Below are positions 10,097 through 20,636 of a stretch of 64,000 nt of DNA, one piece after another; positions within the stretch are counted from its first letter, which is position 1; every line of letters begins with the position of its first letter. The DNA comes from Bacillus sp. ISL-51 (GTDB lineage Bacteria > Bacillota > Bacilli > Bacillales > Bacillaceae), in the NCBI RefSeq assembly GCF_018613535.1, contig NZ_JAGGQB010000005.1:186001-250000 (forward strand). The letters are read 5' to 3'. The notes beneath the pieces were generated by a model, which searched no databases, was not told the origin of the DNA, and worked only from the letters and a program-made list of their open reading frames with translations. A program made the position numbers and the translations under genes.

Positions 10097-11569
10097 TTAC
10101 TTTTTATTCAGCTCGACGATAGCTCTCCCCGCTACTTCGGCATCGTCAAAGTCAAATGTTTCAGTGCCGATTTGCTGATAGGTTTCATGTCCTTTGCCGG
10201 CGATCAGCACGACATCTCCTTTTTTCGCATTGGCAATAGCAAAAAAGATTGCCTGTTCACGATTTGCGATACTGTGATAGTAGCAGCCTTCGACTCCTCT
10301 TTCCATATCTCTTAATATGGCCAGCGGGTTCTCGCTTCTCGGGTTATCTGAGGTAAAAATCGGTTCATCGGCGATACGCACCGCGATTTCCGCCATTTTC
10401 GGGCGTTTCGTTTTGTCTCTGTCACCGCCGCAGCCGACGACGACGAAAAGCTTGCCCTCGGTCATGTCTTTACAGGTGTTCAGAACATTTTCAAGACTGT
10501 CAGGCGTGTGTGCGTAATCGACGACGACAGGGAACGGCTGATCCTTATTCACCAATTCGAAACGCCCTCTGACACCTTGCAGTTCTTCAAGTGCGCTTGT
10601 AATCGTATCAAAAGGAAGATCTGCAGCAATCGCCGTCGCGGCGGCAGCCAGCACATTATACACGTTGAATTGACCGACGAGAGAAACCGTAATATGTTTC
10701 GTCCCTTTTGGCGTTACAAGCTCAAAGCTTGTGCCCTGCGCGGAAATCTCAATATGTTTCGCCATCACATCGGCATCGTTTTTAATTCCGTATGTAAGGA
10801 TATGCGCCGCTGTTGCTTTTTCAAAATAAGCACTCGCCTCATCATCAGCGTTTAAAACGGCCCGCTTCGGCTTTTCATGGTTAAAGGCGCCGCCCAGCTG
10901 GGAGAACAGAAGGCTTTTTGCCTGCCTGTATTCATCCATCGTTTTGTGATAGTCCAGATGGTCTTGGGTCAGATTCGTAAACACTGCGATATCATAATCG
11001 CAGCCGTGCACCCTTCCCAATGAGAGAGCGTGCGACGATACTTCCATAATGGCTGTGTCGACATGCTCATCATTCATTTTTTTGAATGTCTTTTGAAGGG
11101 TAACGCTTTCCGGCGTTGTGTTTTTTACCGGGAATGTCTCATCGCCGATCTTAATATACATGGTGCCGATTAAGCCTGTCTGTCTTCCCGCTTTTTTGAA
11201 CACCTCATCCACCATGTGCGTCGTCGATGTTTTGCCGTTTGTGCCGGTGATGCCGATGAGCTGAAGCTGTTTCGTCGGCTGCCCGTAAAACGCGTCTGAC
11301 AGGACACTGAGCGCCCGCTGTGAGCGGCGGACGATAATAACAGGAACACTGACGTCAAGCTCTCTTTCAGCGACAATGGCAGCTGCTCCGTTTTCTTCAG
11401 CTTTTTGCGCAAAATCATGCCCGTCTACCGTGTACCCTTTTATACATACAAAAAGACTCCCTTTTCTCACTTCCCTGGAGTCCATCTCGATTGAAGTTAT
11501 ATCAGGGTCATGAAAGTCATTTTGAACAGGTTCGGTCATTAAATATGTAAGCAGCTTTGTAAGTTTCAT
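10097..11569 (-). CDS. murE: UDP-MurNAc-tripeptide synthetase MurE
   Basis: Adds meso-diaminopimelate to UDP-MurNAc-L-Ala-D-Glu. The start [11 protein letters not shown] at 11569 is used; it is the conserved N-terminus and is preceded by a modest ribosome binding site. The 490-residue protein carries the P-loop [14 protein letters not shown] near residue 107, the carbamoyl-lysine region, [12 protein letters not shown] near 345 and the DNPR motif (SDNPRSENP) near 403 that marks meso-DAP specificity. It is a few residues shorter than B. subtilis MurE in its N-terminal domain. It is separated from spoVD by a terminator. Confidence 0.97.
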   Translation of the reverse strand: MKLTKLLTYLMTEPVQNDFHDPDITSIEMDSREVRKGSLFVCIKGYTVDGHDFAQKAEENGAAAIVAERELDVSVPVIIVRRSQRALSVLSDAFYGQPTKQLQLIGITGTNGKTSTTHMVDEVFKKAGRQTGLIGTMYIKIGDETFPVKNTTPESVTLQKTFKKMNDEHVDTAIMEVSSHALSLGRVHGCDYDIAVFTNLTQDHLDYHKTMDEYRQAKSLLFSQLGGAFNHEKPKRAVLNADDEASAYFEKATAAHILTYGIKNDADVMAKHIEISAQGTSFELVTPKGTKHITVSLVGQFNVYNVLAAAATAIAADLPFDTITSALEELQGVRGRFELVNKDQPFPVVVDYAHTPDSLENVLNTCKDMTEGKLFVVVGCGGDRDKTKRPKMAEIAVRIADEPIFTSDNPRSENPLAILRDMERGVEGCYYHSIANREQAIFFAIANAKKGDVVLIAGKGHETYQQIGTETFDFDDAEVAGRAIVELNKK

Positions 11570-11726
11570 TGTATCAAACCTCTCAGAAATTCTATTCATT
11601 CTTTTATCGTGATAACCGTTTATGAAAGTCAGAACGGCTTTTAAACATACAGTTCATATTTTAGCGTAAAAAAAAGGATACATCCAGTTAATCTTAAAAG
11701 TTATCTTCTTTTTTTCTCATTATGAT

Positions 11727-11758
11727 AAAAGGCAGCCGAAAACAATCGGCTGCCTCAT
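11727..11758 (-). terminator. spoVD terminator
   Basis: GGCAGCCGA / TCGGCTGCC stem with a 6-base loop just after the spoVD stop, followed on the minus strand by TTTTATC. It separates spoVD from murE. Confidence 0.8.
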
Positions 11759-11763
11759 CAGAC

Positions 11764-13683
11764 TCAATCTTCACTCAAATAAACCCGGATCTTTGAGCCT
11801 TCTTTTACTTTCGTTCCGGCTGCAGGTGATTGTTTGACAATTTTGCTTCCTTTTCCTGAGGAGTCTATATTTAAATTGACAAGCAGCGACTCAAGATCAG
11901 AGACAGACATCCCTACAACATTCGGAACCTCTATAGTTTTTGTGTCGGACCATTGATATTTTTTCTCTATTTGATTTTTTCTCGGTTTAATGCCGAGCTC
12001 CGGCAGGCTGTCTCTCATGATGTTTCCGACGATCGGCGCGGCAACGGTTCCGCCGAATTGAATCGTGCCTTTCGGGTTATCGACTGCAACGTAAACGACA
12101 AGGCTCGGGTCGTCAGCCGGCGCAAAGCCGATAAACGAGACAATGTGGTTGTTTTCAAGATATTTTCCGTCTTTGACTTTTTGCGCCGTACCTGTTTTGC
12201 CGCCGACACGATATCCTTCCACAAAGGCATTCCGTCCCGTTCCTTGGGCAACGACGCTTTCTAAAGCGAATCTGATCTGTTTTGACGTTTCCTGGGAAAT
12301 AACTTGTCTTTTCGCAATCGGCGATTGTTTTTTAACCGTTTTATTCGTGACGGGGTCAACCCATTCTTTCGCGATAAACGGGGTGTAAAGCGTCCCGCCG
12401 TTTATGGCTGCTGATACAGCAGCTACCTGCTGAATAGGCGTGACGGACACCCCCTGCCCGAAAGCAGTTGTCGCCTGCTCGACCGGTCCGACTCTATCAA
12501 GCGGGAACAAAATCCCCGTTCCTTCCCCTTGCAGATCAATGCCGGTTTTTTTCCCAAAACCGAAGTCCTTTATATATTTAAACAGTTTTTCCTTTCCAAG
12601 CCGCTCCCCAAGCTGTACGAACCCCGGGTTACAGGAATTTTGGACGACTTCGAGAAAGGACTGCGAGCCGTGGCCGCCCTTTTTCCAGCATCTGAGGCGG
12701 GCGCCGTCCACCTCGGCAAACCCCTTGTCATAGAACTGATCTCTTTGCAAATTCACTTTTTGCTCTTCAAGGGCGGCTGCCAGTGTAATAATTTTAAAGG
12801 TTGAACCCGGTTCATACGTGCTCCAAACCGGCAAGTTGCGGTTGTACACGGACGGTTCCACTGATTGATAGTCAGCAGGATCAAAATCAGGTCTGCTTGA
12901 CATTCCGAGAACTTCCCCGTTTTTCGGGTTCATAGCGACCGCAATCATTCCGTCCGGATTGTACTTCGCCGCCGCATTATCGAGCTCTCTTTCTATGATG
13001 GTTTGAACCTTGGCGTCAATTGTCAGTTTCATATCGAGGCCATCCTTCGGCGGTGTATAGTCATCAGCTTCATCCGGCATTTTTTTCCCTTTGGCATCTG
13101 TATAAAACTTCACCGATCCTTTTTCACCTTTTAAATCATCGTCATAATAGGCTTCCAGCCCAAGAAGACCTTGGTTATCGATCCCGGCAAAGCCGAGAAC
13201 ATGTGATAAAAAGCTGCCGTACGGATAATGGCGGATACTGTCTTCTGCCACATATACCCCCTTTAAATCAAGCGCTTTGATTTCTTTTGCTTTCTTATTT
13301 GAAATCTTCCTGCCTTCGGGTGAAATTTTTTCAATGGAGGCTTTCTTTGTAATGTGCTTATAGACCTTTTCTTCCGACATATTTAAGACTGATGCGAGCA
13401 GCTTGCCCGTTTTGATTGGATTTTGAATTTGGCGGGGGACGACAAATACAGTCGGCGCACTTTTATTTGTGGCCAGCTCGACACCGTTCCGGTCAAGAAT
13501 TTCTCCCCGCTCCGGCTCAAACGGCAAATTCCGGCTCCAAGAATCTTTCGCAAGCGAGGTAAGCTTTTCTCCCATAATAAATTGGACATAGCCTAATCTA
13601 GTATCAATGACCAAAAAAATGATCACTCCAAAAAGCAAAACAAATAATAAACGTTTCCGAACCGTTACATTTGAGACGCGCAA
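11764..13683 (-). CDS. spoVD: Stage V sporulation penicillin-binding protein SpoVD
   Basis: Class B PBP (transpeptidase) for spore cortex synthesis, partner of SpoVE. The start is taken as TTG (leading to MRVSNVTVRKR) at 13683, nine bases after AAGGAGTG; an in-frame GTG four codons earlier lies inside that ribosome binding site. The 639-residue protein has one N-terminal membrane anchor, a PBP dimerisation domain, then transpeptidase motifs SxxK (EPGSTFK near residue 294), SxN (QNSCNPG near 350) and KTG (GGKTGTAQK), and one C-terminal PASTA domain (VPNVVGMSVSDLE). A sigma-E-like promoter lies upstream and a terminator separates it from pbpB. Confidence 0.97.
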   Translation of the reverse strand: MRVSNVTVRKRLLFVLLFGVIIFLVIDTRLGYVQFIMGEKLTSLAKDSWSRNLPFEPERGEILDRNGVELATNKSAPTVFVVPRQIQNPIKTGKLLASVLNMSEEKVYKHITKKASIEKISPEGRKISNKKAKEIKALDLKGVYVAEDSIRHYPYGSFLSHVLGFAGIDNQGLLGLEAYYDDDLKGEKGSVKFYTDAKGKKMPDEADDYTPPKDGLDMKLTIDAKVQTIIERELDNAAAKYNPDGMIAVAMNPKNGEVLGMSSRPDFDPADYQSVEPSVYNRNLPVWSTYEPGSTFKIITLAAALEEQKVNLQRDQFYDKGFAEVDGARLRCWKKGGHGSQSFLEVVQNSCNPGFVQLGERLGKEKLFKYIKDFGFGKKTGIDLQGEGTGILFPLDRVGPVEQATTAFGQGVSVTPIQQVAAVSAAINGGTLYTPFIAKEWVDPVTNKTVKKQSPIAKRQVISQETSKQIRFALESVVAQGTGRNAFVEGYRVGGKTGTAQKVKDGKYLENNHIVSFIGFAPADDPSLVVYVAVDNPKGTIQFGGTVAAPIVGNIMRDSLPELGIKPRKNQIEKKYQWSDTKTIEVPNVVGMSVSDLESLLVNLNIDSSGKGSKIVKQSPAAGTKVKEGSKIRVYLSED

Positions 13684-13716
13684 GGGATCGTTCACTCCTT
13701 ATTTAGGCTTGTTTAC

Positions 13717-13744
13717 AATTTATGCCTAAGCTTGGTCACATAGA
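13717..13744 (-). promoter_or_regulatory. Candidate sigma-E promoter of spoVD
   Basis: On the minus strand CATAAATT (13717-13724) resembles the sigma-E -10 (CATACANT), with a weaker TCTATGT about 13 bases upstream. B. subtilis spoVD is known to be transcribed by sigma-E in the mother cell, and the pbpB terminator just upstream fits an independent promoter. Confidence 0.45.
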
Positions 13745-13753
13745 ACGGCGCAT

Positions 13754-13786
13754 CAAAAAAGAAGCCCGCAGCACCTGCGGACTTCC
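13754..13786 (-). terminator. pbpB terminator
   Basis: GAAGTCCGCAG / CTGCGGGCTTC stem with a 3-base loop followed by TTTTTTG on the minus strand, immediately after pbpB. It isolates spoVD from the vegetative mraZ-pbpB transcript. Confidence 0.85.
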
Positions 13787-13794
13787 TTTCTCAT

Positions 13795-15924
13795 TTAATC
13801 AGGATTTTTGAATTTTACCTTAATCACAGTGTTTTCTTTTAATTCTTTTCCTTTTTTCACACTCTGGCTTACGGCGTATCCCTCACCGCTTACATCAATA
13901 TGAATGCCTGATATTTTGCTGAATTGGAGTACTTCCCGTCTCGACCAGCCTGACATATCCGGCATGGTCATCTTTCCGTCTGTTTTTAAGAAGATCTTCT
14001 GTTTTGTAATGATGTCTTCTCCGGCTTCAGGATATTGCTCTTTTACAGCAACATCGCCGCCGATGACAATCGGTGTAAGGTTTTCGCTTTTGGCTTCCTT
14101 CTCCGCACTTGTTACCGTTTGGTCTGTCAGATCAGGCATCTCCTGAGTTTTCGTTTCTTCTTTATTTGAATCAGACGTGTCAGTCGGTTCAATATTCAAG
14201 TAATGCAGACTGTTTTTCATCGTCGGGTTAAAGATCTCTGCAACAGGATCTGAGCTGCTTTGCCCCGCCTTTAATTGTGGCTGCTGCACGGCCACATAGA
14301 TGACAAGCTTAGGATCGTTTTTCGGCGCCATTCCCATGAACGAAAACACATAGTTGCTCGTTCCTTTTAAATATCCGCCTGTTCCGGCAATTTGCGCAGT
14401 TCCGGTTTTTCCTGCCACATCAAAGCCTTCAATTTTATAAGGCTTACCGGTTCCGATATCTGAAGTGACGACCTTTCCCAGCAGATTCCGGACCTTTTTG
14501 GCCGTATCGGCTGAAATCGGCGTACCTGCTTGTTCAGGCTTAGTCTGCTTGACAACTTTTTTCGTATCCGGATCCACAATATGATCAATGACGTAAGGCT
14601 TCATCATTTTGCCGTTATTTGCAATCGCCGTTACCGCTTGAAGCTGCTGAATCGGCGTAATCGCGGATGCCTGGCCGTATGCCGTTGACGCCTTGTCAAA
14701 ATCATATTTGAAATTAATTTTACTTGACCCTTCTCCCGGCAGATCAACGCCAGTTTTTTGATAGAATCCGAACTTATGCAAATACTCATTATACCGGTCA
14801 AAGCCTAGCTTTTCATTTGCCAGCTTGGCAAAGGCGACGTTTGAAGATCTCATAAGACCGTCACGGAAACTTGTCATGCCCCAGCCTGCCCCATTATTCC
14901 AATCCCTTACTGTACCGCCGCCAACCTTATACGTGCCTGATTTATATTCCTCATTTGCATTAAACACGTTTTCTTGAATCGCTGCGGCAAGCGTAAAGAT
15001 TTTCATCGTCGATCCCGGTTCAAACGAGTAAGAAACTAAGTCGTTGTAATAATTCGTGACGTTTCTTATATTCGGATCAAAACTCGGGCGCTGCCCCATC
15101 GCAAGCACCTTTCCGGTTTTCGGTTCTACGACGGCAGCCATGATTTTTTTCGGTTTATATTTTTCCGCCACTTTTGTCATACTGTCTTCTAAAAAGGTTT
15201 GAATTTTCTGATCAATGGTTAAATATACATTGTCACCATTTTTTGGTGCGGTGATTTTCTCTTTGCTGTTCGGAAGCTTCCAGCCGGATTTATCACTTTC
15301 ATATGTGACAGAGCCGTCGTGTTCCGTTAAATAGTTGTTAAGTATTTTTTCAAGCCCTAAGGAGCCTTGAATTTGGTTTGTTTTCTGGTTGACATCCGCA
15401 TAGCCGAGAACATTTGATAAAAATACGCCGTTCGGATAGTAGCGTTTCGTATCTCTCAAGAAAGAAATGCCCGGGAGATTCATTTTTTCGATCTTTTGTT
15501 TTTTCGCATACGAAATGTCCCGTCCGGCTGATCCGAATTCCACCTGTTTCGCGCCATTCCTGTTTAAAGTGTCCAGAATCTTACTTTTGTCAAGGTCAAT
15601 GACAGCGGACAGCTCTTCCGCTGTTTTCTCTTTATCCTTGACATACTGAGGCGCCATCTTTTTATCAAGCACGGCAATCAGCTTATAAGTGGCCGTATCT
15701 TCAGCCAGCACTTTGCCTTTCCGGTCGAAAATAGAGCCGCGGCTCGCTTCAATCGTCCGTTTCTTTTCATGCTGCTCGGTCGCTTTTGTCGCCAGTGCCT
15801 CTCCGTTTGCTTTGCCCGTTATTTGAATGTATGTCATTCTTCCGAGAATGACAAAGAAAAAGAGAGCGAAACAAATACTAAGTATCGCTGCTCCTCTGTT
15901 CATAAACTTATTTTTTTTCGGCAT
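13795..15924 (-). CDS. pbpB: Penicillin-binding protein 2B (septal transpeptidase)
   Basis: Essential class B PBP of the divisome that crosslinks septal peptidoglycan with FtsW. The 709-residue protein has a short basic N-terminus ([11 protein letters not shown]), one membrane segment (about residues 12-30), the dimerisation domain, and transpeptidase motifs SxxK (EPGSTMK), SxN (RSSNVAF) and KTG (AGKTGTAQI). Two PASTA domains follow after about residue 590, separated from the catalytic domain by an acidic linker. It starts 6 bases after ftsL. SpoVD downstream is its sporulation paralogue. Confidence 0.98.
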   Translation of the reverse strand: MPKKNKFMNRGAAILSICFALFFFVILGRMTYIQITGKANGEALATKATEQHEKKRTIEASRGSIFDRKGKVLAEDTATYKLIAVLDKKMAPQYVKDKEKTAEELSAVIDLDKSKILDTLNRNGAKQVEFGSAGRDISYAKKQKIEKMNLPGISFLRDTKRYYPNGVFLSNVLGYADVNQKTNQIQGSLGLEKILNNYLTEHDGSVTYESDKSGWKLPNSKEKITAPKNGDNVYLTIDQKIQTFLEDSMTKVAEKYKPKKIMAAVVEPKTGKVLAMGQRPSFDPNIRNVTNYYNDLVSYSFEPGSTMKIFTLAAAIQENVFNANEEYKSGTYKVGGGTVRDWNNGAGWGMTSFRDGLMRSSNVAFAKLANEKLGFDRYNEYLHKFGFYQKTGVDLPGEGSSKINFKYDFDKASTAYGQASAITPIQQLQAVTAIANNGKMMKPYVIDHIVDPDTKKVVKQTKPEQAGTPISADTAKKVRNLLGKVVTSDIGTGKPYKIEGFDVAGKTGTAQIAGTGGYLKGTSNYVFSFMGMAPKNDPKLVIYVAVQQPQLKAGQSSSDPVAEIFNPTMKNSLHYLNIEPTDTSDSNKEETKTQEMPDLTDQTVTSAEKEAKSENLTPIVIGGDVAVKEQYPEAGEDIITKQKIFLKTDGKMTMPDMSGWSRREVLQFSKISGIHIDVSGEGYAVSQSVKKGKELKENTVIKVKFKNPD

Positions 15925-15930
15925 GGGTTA

Positions 15931-16284
15931 TCATTCCTGTATGTTTTTCACTTTTTTGTCTTTCAAATTCAAGCCGTGTTTTTTTGCGATATCCATCAGG
16001 CGCTGCGGCTTGCTTAAGTCACCTGCCGTTTTTTCGAGGTCACCGATCTGCTTTTTTTGCTCGGAAATTTGCTCCTCCAGTTTTTGCACTTCAATATTTG
16101 ATTGATATGCCGCATATGCTTTTGACACGATAAACATTGATGTGCTTAGCACGGCAATCGCAAACAGGACGAGCAGCACCTTTTCTCCGAGTGTAATGGA
16201 AGCCCTCTTTTTGACAATCATCTTTTTTTCGGGACTTATCACTTGCCGCTGTTGTTTTTCTTGCTGGTAAGCTAAATTGCTCAT
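15931..16284 (-). CDS. ftsL: Cell division protein FtsL
   Basis: Small bitopic divisome protein that pairs with DivIC and helps activate FtsW-PBP2B; its level limits septation. The 117-residue protein has a basic cytoplasmic tail, one membrane helix (VLLVLFAIAVLSTSMFIV, about 38-55) and an extracellular coiled coil (QKLEEQISEQKKQIGDLEK). It lies between rsmH (39 bases) and pbpB (6 bases). Confidence 0.97.
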   Translation of the reverse strand: MSNLAYQQEKQQRQVISPEKKMIVKKRASITLGEKVLLVLFAIAVLSTSMFIVSKAYAAYQSNIEVQKLEEQISEQKKQIGDLEKTAGDLSKPQRLMDIAKKHGLNLKDKKVKNIQE

Positions 16285-16323
16285 AGGCTGATGACCTCCT
16301 TTAATGTTGTCATTTGCCGCCCG

Positions 16324-17259
16324 TTATTTTCGTTTTTCAGCAATCCGGAGTTTAGCTGATCGGGCGCGGTTATTTTCTTCAAGCTCCTCTTTTGACGCCG
16401 TAATGGGCTTTCTCGTAATGAGTTTTAATTCAGGCTCAAATTCTTCCGGTATAACAGGAAGGCCCGGCGGCAGTTCAGGAAGTGATGATTTCTCCTTAAA
16501 TGTCGTCTTGCACATTCTGTCTTCCAGCGAGTGGAAGGTGATCACAGATACCCTTCCGCCCGGCTTCAGCACCTCTATCGCTTGTAAGAGGGCCTCTTCA
16601 AATACTTTAAGCTCGTCGTTTACGGCGATTCGAATCGCTTGAAATACACGTTTCGCCGGATGTCCCCCGCTTCTTCTTGCCGGAGCCGGTATCGCGTCCT
16701 TTATTAGATCGACCAGTTGGCCGGTTGTTTGAATAGGCGATTTTAATCTTGCCTCTTCAATTTTTCTGGCGATTTGCTTGCTGAACTTCTCTTCTCCGTA
16801 TTTAAAGAAAATCCGCACAAGATCCTCATACCGCCATTCGTTTACGACCTCTTTCGCCGTAAGTGCGGCCGACTGGTCCATCCTCATGTCCAGCGGTGCG
16901 TCATGATGATAGCTGAAGCCCCGTTCCGGGGTATCAAGCTGCGGAGAGGATACTCCCAAATCAAATAAAATCCCGTCGACGCTCGTAATGCCGTGTTCAT
17001 GTAAACATTCTTTTAAATAACGAAAGTTGCTTTTCACAAGAATAAGCTGTCCTTTATAATCGGACAATGTTTCCTTTGCGTTTTCCAGCGCCGTGTCATC
17101 TTGGTCAAAAGCGACTAGCCGCCCTTTTTCCGATAACTGCTGTAATAAATATGTACTGTGCCCGGCGCCTCCAAGGGTGCAGTCTACATAGGTTCCGTCC
17201 GGTTTGATATTTAAACCGTCGACGGTTTCTCGAAGAAGTACTGTTTTATGCTGAAACAT
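16324..17259 (-). CDS. rsmH: 16S rRNA (cytosine-1402-N4) methyltransferase RsmH
   Basis: SAM-dependent methylation of C1402 in 16S rRNA (old name MraW). The start [13 protein letters not shown] at 17259 is the conserved N-terminus; 311 residues as in B. subtilis. The SAM site is [10 protein letters not shown] near residue 30; [13 protein letters not shown] near 98 and the [16 protein letters not shown] stretch are family hallmarks, with ISFHSLED-type sequence ([10 protein letters not shown]) near 253. It follows mraZ in the dcw operon. Confidence 0.98.
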   Translation of the reverse strand: MFQHKTVLLRETVDGLNIKPDGTYVDCTLGGAGHSTYLLQQLSEKGRLVAFDQDDTALENAKETLSDYKGQLILVKSNFRYLKECLHEHGITSVDGILFDLGVSSPQLDTPERGFSYHHDAPLDMRMDQSAALTAKEVVNEWRYEDLVRIFFKYGEEKFSKQIARKIEEARLKSPIQTTGQLVDLIKDAIPAPARRSGGHPAKRVFQAIRIAVNDELKVFEEALLQAIEVLKPGGRVSVITFHSLEDRMCKTTFKEKSSLPELPPGLPVIPEEFEPELKLITRKPITASKEELEENNRARSAKLRIAEKRK

Positions 17260-17330
17260 TTGTGTCGGTCCCACCTTTTATCAGGATGAATTGAATTGTC
17301 AGTTGTTAGTGTGTGATGCACGAAGATCCA

Positions 17331-17762
17331 TTATATATCAAATCCAATCATGTTTTCAGCAATTTCAGCGAATGAATCTTCTTGCTCTTCTGTGTATTGT
17401 TCCCATATTACCTTACTCCACAATTCAATTCGATTGGAAACCCCGATGACAACACATTCTTTTTCCAGTTTTGCATAGTTCAGAAGAGATGACGCAATAT
17501 TAATTCTTCCTTGCTTGTCCAGGTCGCATTCGGTCGCCCCGGAAAAAAAGAAACGGGTAAATGCGCGGGCGTCTTTTTTAGTGAGAGGAAGAGCCTTCAG
17601 TTTCTCTTCTATCAGCTTCCATTCATGCATGGGATAGCCGAAAAGACATTGGTCAAGCCCTCTGGTCAGCACAAACTGCTCACCCAGGCCTTCTCTGAAT
17701 TTTGCGGGAACGATCATGCGGCCCTTTGCATCGATTGTATGCTGGTATTCACCCATAAACAT
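17331..17762 (-). CDS. mraZ: Transcriptional regulator MraZ
   Basis: AbrB-like DNA-binding protein, first gene of the dcw cluster, known in other bacteria to repress its own operon. The start [15 protein letters not shown] at 17762 follows AAGTGGGGGTCC. The 143-residue protein shows the two DXXXR signatures of the family, DAKGRM near residue 10 and DKQGRI near 89. Three GTGG repeats at 10-bp spacing lie just upstream and are probably its operator. Confidence 0.97.
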   Translation of the reverse strand: MFMGEYQHTIDAKGRMIVPAKFREGLGEQFVLTRGLDQCLFGYPMHEWKLIEEKLKALPLTKKDARAFTRFFFSGATECDLDKQGRINIASSLLNYAKLEKECVVIGVSNRIELWSKVIWEQYTEEQEDSFAEIAENMIGFDI

Positions 17763-17794
17763 GATAAGGACCCCCACTTTCTCCCCTCAGCTCA

Positions 17795-17830
17795 CCACTA
17801 TCCGCCACTTCTCTCCACACCCTCATTTTA
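17795..17830 (-). promoter_or_regulatory. mraZ promoter -10 and MraZ-type operator repeats
   Basis: On the minus strand GTGGAGAGAA, GTGGCGGATA and GTGGTGAGCT follow one another; the GTGG cores (CCAC on the plus strand) start at 17795, 17805 and 17815, exactly 10 bp apart. A TAAAAT hexamer (17825-17830) sits just upstream; its -35 is weak. MraZ in other bacteria binds three short direct repeats of one helical turn spacing, so I infer an autoregulatory operator near the start site. Confidence 0.65.
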
Positions 17831-17841
17831 CACTGTTTACA

Positions 17842-17875
17842 CATAAAAAAAAACCCTGAACTAGTCAGGGTTCAT
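17842..17875 (-). terminator. bshC terminator
   Basis: AACCCTGA / TCAGGGTT stem with a 5-base loop and a long T-run on the minus strand, 13 bases after the bshC stop. Its U-run abuts the mraZ promoter region. Confidence 0.85.
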
Positions 17876-17887
17876 TAAAACTTTGTT

Positions 17888-19507
17888 TCAAAGTTTGACA
17901 ATTTGATGTTGGTTTTGAAAAGAAAATGGCAGATGTTTGAAGGTTGTGAAGAATTTTGGACCGTACCGGTTAAGATAATACATCATATTCCAAATCCGCT
18001 CCTGCGGGGCGCCCAGCGGTTTGATGCTATTTTGTATTCTTTCATAGTCACGCAGCACGAAACCTTCTTTTTCTTCGATTCGTTTTGTCACCGTCCGTTC
18101 TAAAAACGCGAGCTGATCTTGAATAAAGGCGGCATTTTTCTCTAAAAGCGGCTCCAGGCTTGAATCGACTTTAAGCGCTTGTTGTCTCGCAGACTTGTGG
18201 ATTGCTTCAATCTGCGCCTTGGCTTGCTCCATCACAGTCGTAAACTCTTCCGGGATTTGCGCTTCAAAGTAAGTATCCTTAAAACGATCAGTCCCGCCTT
18301 CGATCGCTTCCTGAAGCGAAATATTCCGTTCTTCCAGCTTCTTTTCAATATGGCGTTCAAGGATCGTAATATTGAGCCTCGGCATAACCGGAGTCATTTT
18401 TAAACCCATCAGTGAAAATGCCTGTTTCAGCTCGCCCCAATAATTGACTTCACCGGGGCCTCCGATAAACGCAAGAGTCGGGATGAGAAACTCCTGCATG
18501 AGCGGTCTTGTCACGACATTATTGCTGAAGTATTCCGGTTTTTCTTCCATATGGGTATGGAGTTCATCTTTTGTCCACTTCAGGTCAAGCTCTTTAATGA
18601 CAAAAACGCCGTCTTCTTTTTCAACTAAAAAGCGTTCTCCTTCGTATTCATAAAACAGATTCGCCTGTTCTTTTCCTGATTCAATAATAGGATTGTAGCC
18701 AGCCTCGCGCATGATTTGCTGCTGGTTTGACACCGCGTCCGCCAATTCATCATTGTGCTTTAATATCTGCTGAAACATTGACGTTTCCAGTTTTTTAATA
18801 CCCGGGTCTCCCGAATTGACAAGAATAAGCCCTTCTTCTTGAAAGAGATCAGCAATTAACAGCTCAAAAAAGTCCGTGAATGTCTCTGATGAGCGTAAAC
18901 ATCGCTTCACGTGCTGAAGGAGAGCGTTTGTATGATCCGTTTCTTCAAACGATGCGAACACGTCATCGATCCACGCTGCGCATTTTTCTTGATCGAGCAC
19001 GGTTTTAGCAGCCGACGTTTTTTTCCAGTAGGATTGCGGCAGCTTACATTTAACGGGGCCTTTTTCGTCTGATGAAGTATGAACATAATTGATTTCTTCC
19101 AGATCGTGATCTTCCCCCGCCACCCAGAAAACCGGAGCGACAGGAACCTGTAAAGCTTCTTCCTGCTGTTTGGCAAGTACGATAATGGAGATGATTTTAT
19201 GTATAGTGTAAAGAGGCCCTGTTAAAAGACCGGCCTGCTGACCGCCTACTACAGCAGCGCTTGACGGATCTCTTAATTTTTCGATGGATGTCTGCATGGC
19301 TTCGGAGTGAAATTTTTCGTGATATGAGGATAGATAATCCGCTAATTCCTCCCTGGCAAACGACCGTACGGACAGATCATGAAGCCTCTTTTTCCATACG
19401 TTCTCAGAATGAATATCATAATCAAAAAATGAAGACATGTTTTCTCCATCTATATAGTGCTGTACAAACTTGTTTTGACTTTTGATGGAAAGTTCAGTTA
19501 GCTGCAT
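17888..19507 (-). CDS. bshC: Bacillithiol synthase BshC
   Basis: Adds cysteine to glucosaminyl-malate in the last step of bacillithiol synthesis, the main low-molecular-weight thiol of Bacillus. The start MQLTELSIKSQNKF at 19507 is preceded by AAGGAAG; a longer frame upstream overlaps the end of panE. At 539 residues it has the family length. It shows the nucleotide-binding-like core (FWVAGEDHDLEEINYVH near residue 145) and a C-terminal coiled coil. Old B. subtilis name yllA. Confidence 0.95.
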   Translation of the reverse strand: MQLTELSIKSQNKFVQHYIDGENMSSFFDYDIHSENVWKKRLHDLSVRSFAREELADYLSSYHEKFHSEAMQTSIEKLRDPSSAAVVGGQQAGLLTGPLYTIHKIISIIVLAKQQEEALQVPVAPVFWVAGEDHDLEEINYVHTSSDEKGPVKCKLPQSYWKKTSAAKTVLDQEKCAAWIDDVFASFEETDHTNALLQHVKRCLRSSETFTDFFELLIADLFQEEGLILVNSGDPGIKKLETSMFQQILKHNDELADAVSNQQQIMREAGYNPIIESGKEQANLFYEYEGERFLVEKEDGVFVIKELDLKWTKDELHTHMEEKPEYFSNNVVTRPLMQEFLIPTLAFIGGPGEVNYWGELKQAFSLMGLKMTPVMPRLNITILERHIEKKLEERNISLQEAIEGGTDRFKDTYFEAQIPEEFTTVMEQAKAQIEAIHKSARQQALKVDSSLEPLLEKNAAFIQDQLAFLERTVTKRIEEKEGFVLRDYERIQNSIKPLGAPQERIWNMMYYLNRYGPKFFTTFKHLPFSFQNQHQIVKL

Positions 19508-19593
19508 CTGTCTGGAACTTCCTTTCTCCAATAAATAGTTAGGTTTCCGAAATGAGTATAGCATGTTACCCTGAAACCTCAAAAGACTTTGTT

Positions 19594-20475
19594 TCAGTTT
19601 CCTTCTAACGCTTTTATGCTGCCGTATAAAAACGGCAAATGAACGGCTTTCAATCCGCGGCTTTTGGCTTCTTTTACAAGATAACCGATAATGGCATCGA
19701 CCTCTGTCTGCCTTCCCGCCATAACATCGACAAGCATGGAAGAGTGGTTATTTTTCGTTTGCCTGCAAACAACGCAAACCCGGTTCCACGCTTCAGCGCT
19801 GTCGTCGAGGCGTAAAATCGCCTCCGCCTCTTCAAATACCTTTCTCATATATTCTTTGTAAGCAGCACACGATAACAGCTCTCCGTTTTTCACACGCAAC
19901 AATGCGGTTAACGGGTTGATGCACACATTAATGATCAGTTTTCCCGTTAACAGCCGATACCAATCGGTTTCGAAATAAACGGGAAAATCCGAGTGCATGC
20001 CGGAAAAGATATTTTCGAGTGCTTCCGGCCGTGAGCCGCGAAACGCACTCCATTTTACCGCACCGGTTCCGGTATGTTCAACGGCTGTATCTGATTTTCT
20101 TACAGCTCCGTGCTCCACCGTGCCGACATAAAGCGAATGATCCGTGTGCCAATGTTCTAAATCGTGTATATGCCCCATGCCGTTTTGCAAAAATAAAACA
20201 TTTGTCGCTTTTATGTTCATCAAGCTCGGTAAAACACTGCTGAGCTGATGCTGTTTAACGGTTACGATCAGAAGATCATAGCCGGAAGCAACGCCTGCCG
20301 CAGCTCCGCACTCGGCATTGAACTCTTTTCCGTCTTTCACCAGGCGGATGCCGCGGGCATTTATAGCGTCCGCCTGCTCCTGACGCCTCGTTAAGACCGA
20401 TACCTGATGGCTGGACGATAAGTAATAAGCACACAGCAGGCCCACCGCTCCGCCACCGATAATTCCGATTTTCAC
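19594..20475 (-). CDS. panE: 2-dehydropantoate 2-reductase
   Basis: NADPH-dependent reduction of ketopantoate to pantoate for CoA synthesis. The start is taken as GTG at 20475 (VKIGIIGGGAVG), placing the Rossmann glycine motif GGGAVG at the N-terminus as in the family; 293 residues. The catalytic lysine is in TGKLIINVCINPL near residue 170 and LFLQNGMGH near 98 is typical. B. subtilis has an orthologue (ylbQ) in this place, slightly longer at the C-terminus. It lies 86 bases upstream of bshC. Confidence 0.9.
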   Translation of the reverse strand: MKIGIIGGGAVGLLCAYYLSSSHQVSVLTRRQEQADAINARGIRLVKDGKEFNAECGAAAGVASGYDLLIVTVKQHQLSSVLPSLMNIKATNVLFLQNGMGHIHDLEHWHTDHSLYVGTVEHGAVRKSDTAVEHTGTGAVKWSAFRGSRPEALENIFSGMHSDFPVYFETDWYRLLTGKLIINVCINPLTALLRVKNGELLSCAAYKEYMRKVFEEAEAILRLDDSAEAWNRVCVVCRQTKNNHSSMLVDVMAGRQTEVDAIIGYLVKEAKSRGLKAVHLPFLYGSIKALEGN

Positions 20476-20636
20476 ACTGTCACACCCTATATCTGCATTT
20501 TTCCATATTATCATAGCAGAACCCGGGGCAAATTACTTCAATTTCGTTTCAGGTGCAAGTAAGATAAACATCTTATAGTTGGAATTTTCAATTAAAGCGT
20601 TTACAATAATGGTAGAACACAGCAAAGGGGGAATTT

